Shown: positions 36,125-47,789 of the stretch, piece after piece | How the letters are laid out: each line of letters opens with the position of its first letter | Position numbering within the stretch: the stretch's first letter is position 1 | Translations under genes and position numbers: made by a program | Notes under the pieces: model-generated | What the model was told of the DNA's origin: nothing | The model's input: the letters and a program-made list of their open reading frames with translations, nothing else | The model's database searches: none | Assembly: GCF_028640845.1 (NCBI RefSeq) | Contig: NC_080543.1 | Span: forward strand, 5,882,959-5,946,958 | DNA length: 64,000 nucleotides | From: Ahaetulla prasina | Lineage: Eukaryota > Chordata > Lepidosauria > Squamata > Colubridae | Direction of reading: 5' to 3'

Positions 36125-37102
36125 CAGATCAGACAATGACGAATCCGCATATAGACGAGAGGTCGAACGACTAGCCTTGTGGTGCAACCAAAACAATCTG
36201 GAACTGAACACACTCAAAACCGTAGAAATGGTGGTAGACTTTAGGAAAAACCCTTCCATACTTCCACCTCTCACAATACTTGACAACACAGTATCAACAG
36301 TAGAAACCTTCAAATTTCTGGGTTCTATCATATCGCAAGATCTCAAATGGACAGCTAACATCAAAAACATCATTAAAAAAGGACAACAAAGAATGTTCTT
36401 TCTGCGCCAACTCAGTAAGCTCAAACTGCCCAAGGAGCTGCTGATCCAGTTCTACAGAGGAATTATTGAGTCTGTCATTTGCACCTCTATAACTGTCTGG
36501 TTCGGTTCTGCAACCCAACAAGAAAAACACAGACTTCAGAGGATAATTAGAACTGCAGAAAAAATAATTGCTACCAATCTGCCTTCCATTGAGGACCTGT
36601 ATACTGCACGAATCAAGAAGGGGGCCGTGAAAATATTTGCAGATCCCTCGCATCCTGGACATAAACTGTTTCAACTCCTACCCTCAAAACGACGCTATAG
36701 AGCACTGCACACCAGAACAACTAGACACAAGAACAGTTTTTTCCCGAAGGCCATCACTCTGCTAAACAAATAATTCCCTCAACACTGTCAGACTATTTAC
36801 TGAATCTGCACTACTATTAATCGTTTCATCGTTCCCATCACCAATCTCTTTCCACTTATGACTGTATGACTATAACTTGTTGCTGGCAATCCTTATGATT
36901 TATATTGATATATTGACCATCAGTTGTGTTGTAAATGTTGTACCTTGATGAACGTATCTTTTCTTTTATGTACACTGAGAGCATATGCACCAAGACAAAT
37001 TCCTTGTGTGTCCAATCACACTTGGCCAATAAAAGATTCTATTCTATTCTATTCTATTCTATTCTATTCTATTCTATTCTATTCTATTCTATTCTATTCT
37101 AT
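36125..37102 (+). mobile_element. L3-like LINE, 5' truncated, ORF end intact
   Basis: 36177-36773 is open to the natural stop: WCNQNNLELNTLKTVEMVVD, ..FLGSIISQDLKW.., ..VKIFADPSHPGHKLFQLLPS. Then ~250 bp of 3' UTR and (TATTC)n to 37102. The frame is intact where the 53-kb copy has two single-base losses. Confidence 0.88.
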
Positions 37103-37219
37103 CGGTGAGAATCCGATCTACTCTGGCCTTATATCTTAGTTTCTCCTGAAGGGGATACGCAGCCATTTGTCTCTAAAATCAGGCAGAGAATAGAAAAAAT
37201 ATGCCGCTCTGTGTTTATA

Positions 37220-37605
37220 CAGGTAGTCCTCAACTTACGACCACCACTGAGCCCAAAATTCCCGATGTTAGGCGAGACGTTAAGTGAGTTTTGCCCCATT
37301 TTATGACCTTTCTTGCCACCGTTGTTAAGTGAATCACCAGTTCAGTTAGCAACACGGTTGTTAAGTGAATCTGGCTTCCCCACTGACTTTGCTTGTCAGA
37401 CGGTCGCAAAAAGGGGATCACGTGACCCCGGGACACTGCAACCGTCATAAATGTGAGTCAGTTGTCAAATATCCGATTGTATATCACATGACGCTGGGGA
37501 TGAGGCAAAGGTCATAAGTATGAAAAACGGTCATGAGTCATTTTTTCCCCCAGCGCCGTTGTAACTTTGAACGGTCACTAAATGAAACAAATCGAGAACT
37601 ACCTG
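37220..37605. mobile_element. Tigger-like MITE, intact
   Basis: CAGGTAGTCCTCAACTTAC to GAGAACTACCTG with TA at both flanks (37218-37219, 37606-37607). Best full-length example in the window, 386 bp. Confidence 0.88.
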
Positions 37606-37863
37606 TATTCTATAAATGAGAAGGGATCAACCCCATGGTTATCATGCCCTGCTCAGTTCAAGTCATTTTTATTTTTAAAAAAATATGGTTTTTAATCTCC
37701 GAAAGTGTCTGTTTTCTTAAGTTAAGGCTGTCCCCGCCTCCCTTTCCAATGGGAAAACTGAGGCAACGAAGTTAAAACAAGGCTGTTGTCATGAGAGAAA
37801 TGAAAGTTTGTTCAACGTCTCTGGGTAAATTTTACACTTCTTCCGAGTAAAAACATTGCTATA

Positions 37864-38231
37864 CAGGTAGTCCTCGACTTATGACCAAAACGAAGCTCAG
37901 AATTTGGCTCAGCGAGACAGCTGTTAAGTGAGTTTTGCCCCATTTTATGGCCTTCCTCGCCACCATTGTCGAGCGAATCGCAGCCGTTGTTAAGTTACTC
38001 ACACGGCTGTTAAGTGAATCTGGCTACCCCATTGACTTTGCTTGTCAGAAGGTCGCAAAGCAGGATTCCATGACCCCGGGATATGTTATAAATACACGCC
38101 AGCTGCCACGCCTGCCAAATTTTGGTCAGACGACCATGGGAATGCTGCACAAGTCACGTGAAAATGGTCGTAAGTCACTTTTTGTAACTTTAAACAGTCA
38201 CTAAATGAATTGTTGTAAGTTGGGGACTGTA
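37864..38231. mobile_element. Tigger-like MITE
   Basis: CAGGTAGTCCTCGACTTATG to TAAGTTGGGGACTG; flank TA on the left. Confidence 0.8.
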
Positions 38232-38236
38232 TTGCA

Positions 38237-38238
<2 letters not shown>

Positions 38239-38286
<48 letters not shown>

Positions 38287-38297
38287 TCTATCTATCG
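38239..38297. repeat. (TGTC)n(TATC)n microsatellite
   Basis: Compound tetranucleotide run at the left border of a foldback element. Confidence 0.95.
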
Positions 38298-38524
38298 GTC
38301 TTTGGTTATTCAGGTTTTCTCCCGCGTAAAATTGGAAGTGTCTTGGCGATGTTTCGACGAAGTCTCATTCATCACCTTCAGGCTGGTGTTTACAGCTTCG
38401 TGCTTAAGCTTCTAGAAGCAGGCTGAACAGCCTGAAGATGATGAATGAGACTTCGTCGAGAATTCTCGACGTGGAGAAAACCCAATAACCAAAGACCTAT
38501 ACAAACACCGCAAAAACCTCAGAA

Positions 38525-38581
<57 letters not shown>

Positions 38582-39052
38582 ATATATATCTATATATCTA
38601 TATCTATATCTATATCTATATCTATATCTATATCTATATCTATATCTATATCTATATCTATATCTATATCTATATCTATATCTATATCTATATCTATATC
38701 TATATATATGCAGGTCTTTGGTTATTCGGATTTTCTCCCGCGTAAAATTGGAAGTGTCTTGGCGACGTTTCGACAAAGTCTCATTCGTCATCTTCAGGCT
38801 TCAGCTTCGTGCTTCTGGGAGCAATGTGTGATTGCAGCTGTTTCTTCCTTTTTAACTGCCAGTGGGGGTTTGAACTGATTGGGTGGGAGCTTGGCTGTGC
38901 TCTGATTGGATGGGGTTTTTTTTGTGCTCTGATTGGCTGGCGGTGTGTCCTGTGTTGGTGGGGGCTTGGTTGTGCTCAGATTAGTCTGAGTTGCAGGGGA
39001 ATTTGAGCTGGTGAGCTGCATTGCTGTTGTTTGGCTTCGTGTTTGTGGTCAT
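38298..39052. mobile_element. Foldback element, second copy, split by (TATATC)n
   Basis: Arms of the 125-975 type at 38298-38516 (a closed hairpin) and 38718-38830, separated by (TA)n and (CTATAT)n at 38529-38709. The right part, 38830-39052, is the complement of 620-840 (CTGATTGG-type repeats). Confidence 0.7.
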
Positions 39053-39394
39053 ACTATATATATATTTCTCTCTCTCCCCTAGAATAGAAACAGACAGTTT
39101 CATTCCAGCCTCAGACAAAACTTATAAATAGAAATACCAATTATTTCCTCTTCTTTCCTTGGTGTTTGAATCCTTGTTTTTCCGCGCGGATGTGAAAAGA
39201 GGTGACACTTGAACAGAATGAGCTCACCATTGCCAATCAAGGGTACAAACTATTTTGAATTCAGAACAGCCTGTTCCAATCTTATCAGAAGTATTTCTGA
39301 TAGAATGACCAAGGTGCCTCCACGCTGTTCCTTTACTTCAATGCTAGCAAGAGCACTTAAGACTTCTATACCGCTTCACAGTGCTTTATCACCA

Positions 39395-39520
39395 GAGCTG
39401 GTTTTCAGCCGGTTCAGGCGAACCGGTAGTAGCGACCTGCCCATCTGCCCAGGTCCTATGCTGTCCTATTTAGGCACGTTTTGTAAGTTGCGCACATGAG
39501 CGAGCAAAGCACATGCGCGC
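39395..39520. mobile_element. hAT MITE fragment (CCGGTT-rich)
   Basis: GCCGGTTCAGGCGAACCGGTAG and GCGCACATGAGCGAGC match internal parts of the CAGGGGTGAAAT family. Confidence 0.5.
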
Positions 39521-39565
39521 GGAAGGCACACGCTTGACCAAAGCGATCACAGTAGGGAAAGTAAC

Positions 39566-40365
39566 ATAACATAACATCAGAGTTGGAAGGGACCTTGGAG
39601 GCCTTCTAGTCCAACCCCCTGCCCAGGCAGGAAACCCTATACCATTTCAGTCAGATGGTTATCCAACATTTTCTTAAAAATTTCCAGTAAGTGAATACCA
39701 CCTCTGTTTATCACCCTCCATTTACGGAGTCAGTCTCTTGCCCCCAACAATCTGGGTCCTCATTTTACCGACCTCGGAAGGATGGAAGGCTGAGTCAATC
39801 TTATAATAATAATAATAATAATAATAACACAGTTGGAAGGGACCTTGGAGGTCTTCTAGTCCAACCCCCTGCCCAGGCAGGAAACCCTACACCATTTCAG
39901 ACAAATGGTTATCCAACATTTTCTTAAAAAATCTTGAGCCAGTCAGGATCGAACTGTTGGCAGTGAGCAGTAAGGTAGCCTGCAATACTGCATTCTAACC
40001 ACTTTGCCACCATGGCTCGCCCCTTCCTTCCTTCCTTCCTTCCTTCCTTCCTTCCTTCCTTTCCTTCCTTCCTTCCTTCCTTCCTTCCTTTCCTTCCTCC
40101 TGCCCTCCCTCCCTCCCTCCGCATAGCACTTAGACTTATATAGGCTTCACAGTGCTTTACAGCCCTCTCTAAGTGGTTTACAGAGTCAGCATTTTGCCCC
40201 CCAGAATCTGGGTCCTCATTTTACCGACCTCGGAAGGATGGGAGGCTGAGTCAACCTTGAGCCTGGTGAGATTCGAACTGCCAAATTGCAGTCAGTCGGC
40301 AGTCAGCAGAAGTAGCCTGCAGTACCGCATTCTAACCACTGCGCCTACCGCAGTTCATCATAAAG
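39566..40365 (-). mobile_element. CR1 ends, nested SINEs and (CTTC)n
   Basis: CR1 3' ends at 39566-39690 and 39801-39930, the second inside a SINE (39713-39800 plus 39935-40017). Then a (CCTT)n tract 40019-40120 and another SINE 40121-40365, all minus orientation. Confidence 0.7.
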
Positions 40366-40384
40366 TATAAAAAATATCATAAAG

Positions 40385-40665
40385 TTATTCCTTGACCTCC
40401 AACCATTTGTTTAATGACCGTTTGAAATTATAAGTGTCCTCAATTTACGACCACAGCTGATGCTGCCGAGTGAGACATTTTCGACTTTTCTCACCACTTT
40501 GGTTAAGTGAATCACTGCAGTTCTTAAATTAGTAACCTGATAGTTCAACGAATCTGGTTTCCCCGCCACCTGACCTGGCTTGTCAGAAGGTCGCAAAAGG
40601 ACTCTGTAGCTTTGAAACAGTCACTAAATGAACTGTTGTTATGTCGAGGACTACCTGTATGGTTA
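40385..40665. mobile_element. Tigger-like MITE
   Basis: Partial copy; ends TGTCGAGGACTACCTG near 40657. Confidence 0.65.
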
Positions 40666-40934
40666 TAAACTGAGGACCACCTCTTAGTGGGTTTCCTAAT
40701 GATTTTCCTTCAAGGTGAACGGCGAATTTTTACGGAGCAAGACGCCTACGTACTTCCCACATAAAAATTCATCACATCCCTGTTTTCTAGTTTTAGCACA
40801 TCTGGGTTAGTCATTTTAGTGAAGGCCTTCTCCAGTTAGAACCAAGGTTTGGATTAGCCCATGGTTTGCGAAGTCAGCTCCAGGCTGTGAGCCGGTGACA
40901 CGTCGCAGCGTTGACAGAAAACCGGTTCTATGTC

Positions 40935-41717
40935 TTATCTGTACCGGATCAGCCGAATAATCTTATTGTTCATGAAATCCGTCGTGTGTGGGTGAGTGGA
41001 GTCTACACAAAACCCATCACTCATGGCAATTTTTAGCACTTCCTCCACAAAAACCTGGAAACTGTTAATTTGTTTCTTGGTGGGAAGGACCCACAGCCTC
41101 TTTAGGTTCTGCCTTGTGTATTCCTCTTCGGGTAGACCTTCCACGCTGGCCACCCAATCCAAGGTGACGTGGTAGGGATCTTCTAAATAAGTAGAGATGG
41201 AGGCCAGGTTGCCGTTGAAGCAGTAGTAAAGCTTGGAGCCCAGGAGTTTGAGGAACAAACTGGAAGTGCTGAAGATGTGAGCGCTGAACACCTCCATGTT
41301 AGAAGAGGACAAGCTGTAGATCTGAGGAGCTTCCCGGACGGTGAAATGAACCGTTTGTGTCCTTTGATCCAAAGTGATGTTCAGCATCGCGTTTTTCTCA
41401 GCTTTAGAGAGCTCCACTTCCTTCTCCAGTAGAGCCTCAATGAGTGGTTGGACCTGGTAAAAGTCCGCTTCTCGCCGAAGCAGGCCCATTTCTTGGAAGT
41501 CCTCGGGAAGGTCCAGGTGAGAAGTTCTCAAGAAGTTGAGGATGTAGCGGAAAACTTTGCCGTCTCGGTCAATGAAGCAGTGGCCTTGGCTGTCCCTTTT
41601 GGTGGGCATCTTCCCACTGAACATGGCACCCAGCATAGAGTCCGGAAAGCTGGTCAAAGTGGAGAGGGAGGTCGTGTATAACTTCCCGCCAACATTCAGC
41701 GTTATGGGTTCCGACAT
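40935..41717 (-). CDS. KCTD21: KCTD21, BTB-domain CUL3 adaptor (260 aa, single coding exon)
   Basis: KCTD21 (KCASH2) is an adaptor that brings HDAC1 to a CUL3 ubiquitin ligase and so damps Hedgehog/GLI signalling in mammals; the role here is by homology. The frame from ATG 41717 to TAA 40935 is 260 codons, the human length. Residues 3-21 (PITLNVGGKLYTTSLSTLT) start the BTB/T1 fold, followed by DSMLGAMFSGKMPTKRDSQG and IDRDGKVFRYILNFLRTSHL. The C-terminal half holds the KCTD21/KCTD6-specific region, ending in DFMNNKIIRLIRYR. This ATG follows a splice acceptor (exon begins 41736), so the upstream open frame of pyrimidine repeats is intron. KCTD6 was considered but lacks this C-terminus. Neighbour ALG8 lies downstream on the same strand, as in human 11q14. 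Confidence 0.96.
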   Translation of the reverse strand: MSEPITLNVGGKLYTTSLSTLTSFPDSMLGAMFSGKMPTKRDSQGHCFIDRDGKVFRYILNFLRTSHLDLPEDFQEMGLLRREADFYQVQPLIEALLEKEVELSKAEKNAMLNITLDQRTQTVHFTVREAPQIYSLSSSNMEVFSAHIFSTSSLFLKLLGSKLYYCFNGNLASISTYLEDPYHVTLDWVASVEGLPEEEYTRQNLKRLWVLPTKKQINSFQVFVEEVLKIAMSDGFCVDSTHPHTTDFMNNKIIRLIRYR

Positions 41718-41736
41718 GGCTGGGAATGCAGCAGAT
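41718..41736 (-). other. KCTD21: KCTD21 5' UTR part of coding exon with acceptor
   Basis: Acceptor TTTCTCCCAG|ATCTGC places the exon start at 41736, 19 nt before the ATG. Confidence 0.75.
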
Positions 41737-41744
41737 CTGGGAGA

Positions 41745-42052
41745 AAAAGAAGGAAAGAGGAAAGGGAAGGGAAGGGAAGGAAGCAAGAAAAAGAAAAGAA
41801 CAAAAAGAAAGAAAAGAAAGAAGGAAGGAAAAAGGGAAGGAAGGGAAGGAGGAAGAAAGGAAAGAAAGAAAGAAGGAGAGAGGGAGGGAGGGAGGGAAGG
41901 AAGGAAAGCAAGCAAGGAAAAGAAAGGAAGAAAGATGGAAGGAAGGAAGGAAAGAAAGAGAAAAAAGAAAGAAAGAAAGAAAGAAGAAGAGAGGGAAGGA
42001 GGGAAGGCAAGCAAGCAAGCAAGCAAGAAAGAAAGAAAGAAAAAAAGAGAGA
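41745..42052. repeat. Homopurine tract in KCTD21 5' intron
   Basis: GGAA, GAAA and GCAA units, pyrimidine on the KCTD21 sense strand, directly abutting the acceptor. Long frames across it are compositional. Confidence 0.92.
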
Positions 42053-42112
42053 GACCAAATTATATTAATTCAATTTTTTGAAGGGAGGAAAAAAAAAACC
42101 CTGAATGCATTC

Positions 42113-43087
42113 CAGGTAGTCCTCATCTTATGACAACATTGGGACTGGAATTTCTGTTGTTAAGCAAGGTGGTTGTTGATTGAGTCACGCCCAATTTGGA
42201 TACGCCCCACAATGACACGTTCAAAATTCAGCGGTGTGGCAACATTCCAGAGTCACAAAGTCGCTATTTGGGATAGCCACCTGGGAGGGTCCCCAAATCA
42301 CTTAACAACCGTGTTCCTAACTTAATAATGGGCAACAATTCACTTAACAACTGTGGCAAGGAAGATGGCAAATTGGGACCAAACTCACTTAACAACCGCC
42401 TTGCCTAGCAAGATAAATTCTTGTCCCAATAATTATTAGAAGTCTTGGACTACTTGCAATTAAACATGTTCGTGAATTGCCACTTTGCAAATTCAAATGC
42501 TGATGCTCAAGACTCTTATACAGGTAGGTCCTCAACCTACGACCACAATTGAGCCCAACAGTTACGTTGCTAAGCGAGAAATTTGTGAAGGGAGCCTTGC
42601 CCCAATTTACGACCTTTCCGGCTGCATTTGTTAAGTGACTCACTGCAGTTCTTACGTTAGAAACACGGTTGTTAAGTGAATCTAGTTTCCTCTTTGACTT
42701 TGGACATGGCAACCGTCATAAGTGTGGATCAGTTGTCAGGCATCCGAATGTAAACCACATGACACGGCAACGGTCATAAGTGTGAAAAACGGTCATTTTT
42801 TTCCAGCGCCATTGTAACTTTGAACGGTCACTAAATGAAGCAAGTCGAGAACTACCTGTATTTTATTTAAATCACGTGACCACGGGGGTGGGGGGGGGAT
42901 GCTGCGACGGTTGTAAATGTGAAAAACGGTCATCGGTCACTTTTTTTTTAACCGCCCTGAGTCCTTCGGGAGATAGGGCGGTATATAAATATGATCAAAT
43001 AAATAAATAAATAAATAAATTTTCAATGCTGCTGCAACTTGGAATGGCCACTAAGTGAACTGTTGCAAATCGAGGACTACCTGTAGT
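42113..43087. mobile_element. Three successive Tigger-like MITEs
   Basis: Copies about 42113-42465, 42526-42856 (AGGTAGGTCCTCAACC to GAGAACTACCTG) and 42870-43087; the last carries an L2/CR1 3' tail at 42945-43020 (ACCGCCCTGAGTCCTTCGGG). Confidence 0.7.
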
Positions 43088-43414
43088 TATATATTAACCC
43101 GATCATTAAAACCTGCCAGAGATGCCCTGTCACAACCACACAACCTTTGCAGTGATTTTTTTTTCCTATGGGGAAAGCTGAGGCTTTGTGTGTTTTTCCC
43201 CCCCCCCTGCAACTGTCCCAGTTGTGCGATTGTTCCTGATTATCTTACGGCCGACGACAAGCTGCGTGTGTTTCTGACAGCAGTTCGAAATATTCTTTCC
43301 ACTGAGGTTTTTCATTGAATTTTGGCCGCTGCTATTTTTTGCCGTCCTGCTTTTAAGAGGCTGCCAGTCGATCGAATCCTGTTCTGTATCCTTCAACTGG
43401 AGTCATTATATTCA
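43088..43414. other. Unassigned sequence in KCTD21 5' region
   Basis: No exon or repeat recognised. Confidence 0.4.
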
Positions 43415-43995
43415 CAAACAAATAATTCCATCAACACTGTCAGACTATTTACTGAATCTGCACTACTATTAATCGTCTCATAGTTCCCATCACCAATCTC
43501 TTTCCACTTATGACTGTATGACTATAACTTGTTGCTGGCAATCCTTATGATTTATATTGATATATTGACCATCAATTGTGTTGTAAATGTTGTAGCTTGA
43601 TGAACGTATCTTTTCTTTTACGTACACTGAGAGCATATGCACCAAGACAAATTCCTTGTGTGTCCAATCACACTTGGCCAATAAAAATTCTATTCTATTC
43701 TGTAATATGTTCTCTATTCTATTCTATTCTGTAATATATTCTCTATTCTATTCTATTCTATTCTATTCTATTCTATTCTATTCTATTCTATTCTATTCTA
43801 TTCTATTCTATTCTATTCTATTTCTTTTATGTACACTGAGAGCATATGCACCAAGACAAATTCCTTGTGTGTCCAATCACACTTGGCCAATAAAAATTCT
43901 ATTCTATTCTATTCTATTCTATTCTATTCTATTCTATTCTATTCTATTCTATTCTATTCTATTCTATTCTATTCTATTCTATTCTATTCTGTTCT
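43415..43995 (+). mobile_element. L3-like LINE 3' UTR with duplicated tail and (TATTC)n
   Basis: 3' UTR from TCAACACTGTCAGAC to TTGGCCAATAAAAATTC, a (TATTC)n block to 43821, then a second 85-bp tail copy and a further (TATTC)n block to 43995. Confidence 0.85.
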
Positions 43996-44052
43996 ATAAA
44001 AACCGGTTTAATATTATTACGGTATATGGAAATAGATGAACATCCATCTGTC

Positions 44053-44682
44053 CAGGGGTGAAATTCAGCCGGTTCCTACCGGATCACGCGATACGGTAGG
44101 GCGGACTGCACAAAACCCCAGCAGCAGTGAGTTTCTACCGGTTCGCCCTGGTTTGGGCGAACCCATAGCGGCGGCAAGTGGGAGGCTCCGCCCACCCACC
44201 CAGACATCATCATGGACGCTGTGTGCATGTGCAGAAAGTTTCAAACCAGTAGCAAAGGTAATTGAAAAGGGCCTCTGGTGGCTCAGACTGGTAAGACAGT
44301 CTGTTATTAACAGCAGCTGCTTGCAATTACTGCAGGTTCAAGTCCCACCAGGCCCAAGGTTGACACAGCCTTCCATCCTTTATAAGGTAGGTAAAATGAG
44401 GACCCAGATTGTTGGGGGCAATAAGTTGACTTTGTATATAATATACAAATGGATGAAGACTATTGCTTGATATAATGTAAGCCGCCCTGAGTCTTCGGAG
44501 AAGGGTGGGATATAAATGCAAAAAACCCCAAAAACCCACTACTGAACCCCACCCACCCACGTGGACGTCATGACGTCCCTTTTTTTCAGCCTCTGCGCAT
44601 GCGCAGAAGGCTTCGCGCACACGCGGACAACAGCGTGCTCATTTGCGAACCGGTAGGAAACGGTAAGTGAATTTCACCCCTG
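44053..44682. mobile_element. hAT-type MITE (CAGGGGTGAAAT family) with SINE inside
   Basis: CAGGGGTGAAATTCAGCC to GAATTTCACCCCTG, with inner ACCGGTTC blocks. The SINE at 44270-44532 (A box 44279-44291, B box 44334-44345) is a later insertion. Confidence 0.8.
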
Positions 44683-45034
44683 ATCTTTCCAAATTTTGGA
44701 TGTGGGCTGACATTCTCTGCTCCGAAGCACGAACTTCCTTAAATAACTTTTGTTCCTTCCTATCTGTTTTTTAAAAGGCTTTTTTTTTTCTCCCACCCCC
44801 ACTGCCTTTAATCCTCAATTTGGGGTTAAACATTTATCGGCTTAAACATCAGACGCTTCAAAAACAGCTAAAAGCAAAGTCTTCTTTACTTTTTTGTTTT
44901 TTTTTAAAAAAATAACACAGGAAAAACGAGTCTAAAAATAAGTTTGCGTGTGTCTCGAACACAGCTGACAATTAAACTAGAGGACGAGCGGCGGGTATAT
45001 TTATATATCCAAGAATATAGAACAGCCATAGTCT
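44683..45034. other. Unassigned sequence
   Basis: No feature supported. Confidence 0.4.
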
Positions 45035-45183
45035 TTGACTTACGGCAGCTTGTTTAGTGACCGTTCAAAGTTACAACGGCATTAAAAAAAAATGTCAAGA
45101 CTATTTTTCATACTTAAAGACTGCTGCAGCATCCCCGTGGTCGTGTGATCAAAATTCAGATGTTTTGGCAACTGGTTCATGTT

Positions 45184-45730
45184 TGTTGTGGTCTGCCAGC
45201 AGCCTATGGAGCTGGCAACGGAGTCAGACAGCGATGAGGCTGAGGTGGGGCCAGGGCCATCGGGGAGTGAGGGGCGGACTCCAGAGGCTCCAGAGGCTGA
45301 TAGTAGTGAGGCAGAAGAACAGGAGGAGCCTGTTCCTAATGCACGCATTAGATGAGCTGCCAGAAGGCAAGAGCAGCTCAAGCAAAGAGGACGACTCGGG
45401 AATAGGGCCAAGAGATGATTGGCCCCTCCCAGAAGGCTTAAAAGACCAGCAAGGGTGTTTGGGCTTTGCCGGAAAACAACGTTGATAGCTTCGTCTTTTT
45501 GCATTTATTTTTGTACCGGTGTCTTCTGAACTTTTAGCAAGAAAGGCCTCTGGCAGTTTGCCTAATTGGACCAAGGTTTGCGATAGGGCTGAGGAATTTG
45601 TGTTGGGAGGAATTTGCTTTAATTTAGTTGAACGATGCTGGGAATGAAGTAATCCTCAGCTGTTCGAATAAAGTTTGTTTGTTTTCACAGACTGAGTTTC
45701 CTACTACCTACTTGGGCCTGGGTCACAACA
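45184..45730 (+). mobile_element. Solo LTR, family A
   Basis: TGTTGTGGTCTGCC..GGGTCACAACA; exact duplication atgtt at 45179-45183 and 45731-45735. It sits inside a Tigger-like MITE (45035-45183 and 45736-45758). Confidence 0.9.
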
Positions 45731-45759
45731 ATGTTTGTGACGGTCATTGTGTCCCGGGC

Positions 45760-46450
45760 ACCTCTCGCTTGGATTATTGCAATGCTCTCTACATGGGGCT
45801 CCCCTTGAAGTGCACTCGGAGGCTTCAGTTAGTCCAGAACGCAGCTGCGCGGGTGATAGAGGGAGCTCCACGTAGCTCCCATGTAACACCACTCCTGCGC
45901 ATATTGCACTGGCTGCCTGTGGTCTCTCGGGTGCACTTTAAGGTTTTCATTACTACCTTCAAAGCGCTTCATGGCTTAGGGCCCGGGTACTTACGGGACC
46001 GCCTACTGTTACCTCATGCCTCCCACCGACCCGTACGCTCACACAGAGAGGGACTTCTCAGGGTGCCGTCTGCCAAACAGTGTCGGCTGGCGGCCCCCAG
46101 GGGAAGATCCTTCTCTGTGGGGGCTCCTACCCTCTGGAACGAACTTCCCCCTGGTTTACGCCAAATATCTGACCTTCGGACCTTTCGCCGCAAATTGAAA
46201 ACGTATTTATTTATTCGCGTGGGGCTGGCTGGCTTAAATTGTGTTGTATTTTAAATTTATATTTTATATTTCTAAATTTTATATGAATTTTAATGGGTTT
46301 TTAGAATTTTAAATGTTTTAATGTTTTTCGGCCAAATTGTATAATAAGTTTTTAAATTTTGTTTTAATTGTATATTGTATTGTTTTTGGATTTTTTATTC
46401 TGGCTGTACACCGCCCTGAGTCCTTCGGGAGAAGGGCGGTATAGAAATCT
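45760..46450 (+). mobile_element. L2/CR1-like LINE, 5' truncated
   Basis: Codes [20 protein letters not shown] to RRKLKTYLFIRVGLA, stop near 46254; 3' hairpin ACCGCCCTGAGTCCTTCGGG at 46409 area, then (AAT)n to 46540. Confidence 0.85.
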
Positions 46451-46454
46451 AATA

Positions 46455-46519
<65 letters not shown>

Positions 46520-46624
46520 CAACAACAACAATAATAATAATATTCACTTATTTTCCCTACTGGTTGGCAAATATGTGCCCCTTCCGTGTGCCTGTCCTCA
46601 AAAAGATGCCTAAATAGCATGGCA

Positions 46625-46935
46625 TAGAGACGGGGTGGGGGGCAAGTGGGTGAGCCCTCCCGGTTCGGGTGAGCCGGTCTGAACCAGCTGAATACCGTCT
46701 CTAGTCCTGGGGGAGGGTCACGTGATTCCCTTTTGCAACCTTCTGACAAGCAAGAGCCAACGGGGAAGCCGGATTCACTTTAACAACTGGGCTTAACAAC
46801 TGCACTAATTCATTTAACCACTGCGGCAAGGAAAGTCATAAACACGGGCCAAAAACTCATTTAACCGATGCTTCACTCAGCGACGTAAATTTTGGGGCTC
46901 GACTGCGGTCGTAAGCCGAGGACTGCCTGCAGTGT
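46625..46935. mobile_element. hAT fragment and Tigger-like MITE end
   Basis: CCGGTTCGGGTGAGCCGG (46660 area) belongs to the CCGGTT-rich hAT family; 46710-46935 is the right half of a Tigger-like MITE ending CCGAGGACTGCCTG. Confidence 0.55.
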
Positions 46936-46964
46936 TCTAATTTGCATTCGATGGTCCTAAGTAT

Positions 46965-47757
46965 TCTTTGGCTAAGAAAATATGACTTTTGTAACAGAGT
47001 TGTTAACGCTTGGAACTCACTACCTGACTCTAGTCTCTACTCAAAATCTTCAACCAAAAACTGTCTACTATTAATAATAATAATTATAATAATTATAATA
47101 ATAATTTAATTTGTATACCGCCCTTCTCCCGAAGGACTCAGGGCGGTGAACAGGCAAATAAAATAATACAATATATTACAATAAAACACATTTTAAAAAA
47201 CTTATTCAAAATAGCCTAAATTTAAAATACCATACAAAATATAAAAATAAACCCCAATAAAATCCATATTTAAAAACCCTATTTAAGCCAGTCCTGCTCG
47301 AAAGAATAGATATGTCTTCAGCTCATGAAAGGTCCGGAGGTCAGGAAGTTGTCGAAGTCCTGGGGGAAGCTCGTTCCAGAGGGTAGGTGCCCCCACAGAG
47401 AAGGCTCTCCCCCTGGGGGTCGCCAGCCTACACTGTTTGGCTGACGGCACCCTGAGAAGACCCTCTCTATGGGAGCGTACCGGCCGGTGGGAGGCATGTG
47501 GTAACAGAAGGCGGTCCCGAAGATATCCCGGTCCTATTGACCTCACCCCATTCCTAAGAGGACTATAAGGGGCGTGCATAAGAGCACAAAAGTGCCTACC
47601 ATTCCTGTCCTATTGTTCCCTTTATTATATCAAATTAATATAGCTGATGCATATTTTTTTACTTATATATATATATATATATATATTTTCTTCAAGATAT
47701 GTTGTTTTTTTTATGACAATGTTTGTGTATACTGTTGTGACAAAATGAAATAAAAAA
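46965..47757 (+). mobile_element. CR1/Rex-clade LINE split by an inverted L2/CR1
   Basis: Same family as 21786-22427: ORF end at 46965-47075, 3' UTR at 47537-47757 (GACCTCACCCCATTCC..GTTGTGACA). The minus L2/CR1 at 47076-47536 divides it. Confidence 0.8.
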
Positions 47758-47789
47758 AAAAGAATTGTGTACAATAGTTTATACACTAT

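Noticed and set aside
41718..42026. N-terminal extension of KCTD21 to 363 codons
   Set aside because: The extra part is translated purine/pyrimidine repeat upstream of a splice acceptor at 41736; the 260-codon protein matches family length.
44279..44345. Functional tRNA gene
   Set aside because: A and B boxes are present but the cloverleaf is not; it is a SINE head.
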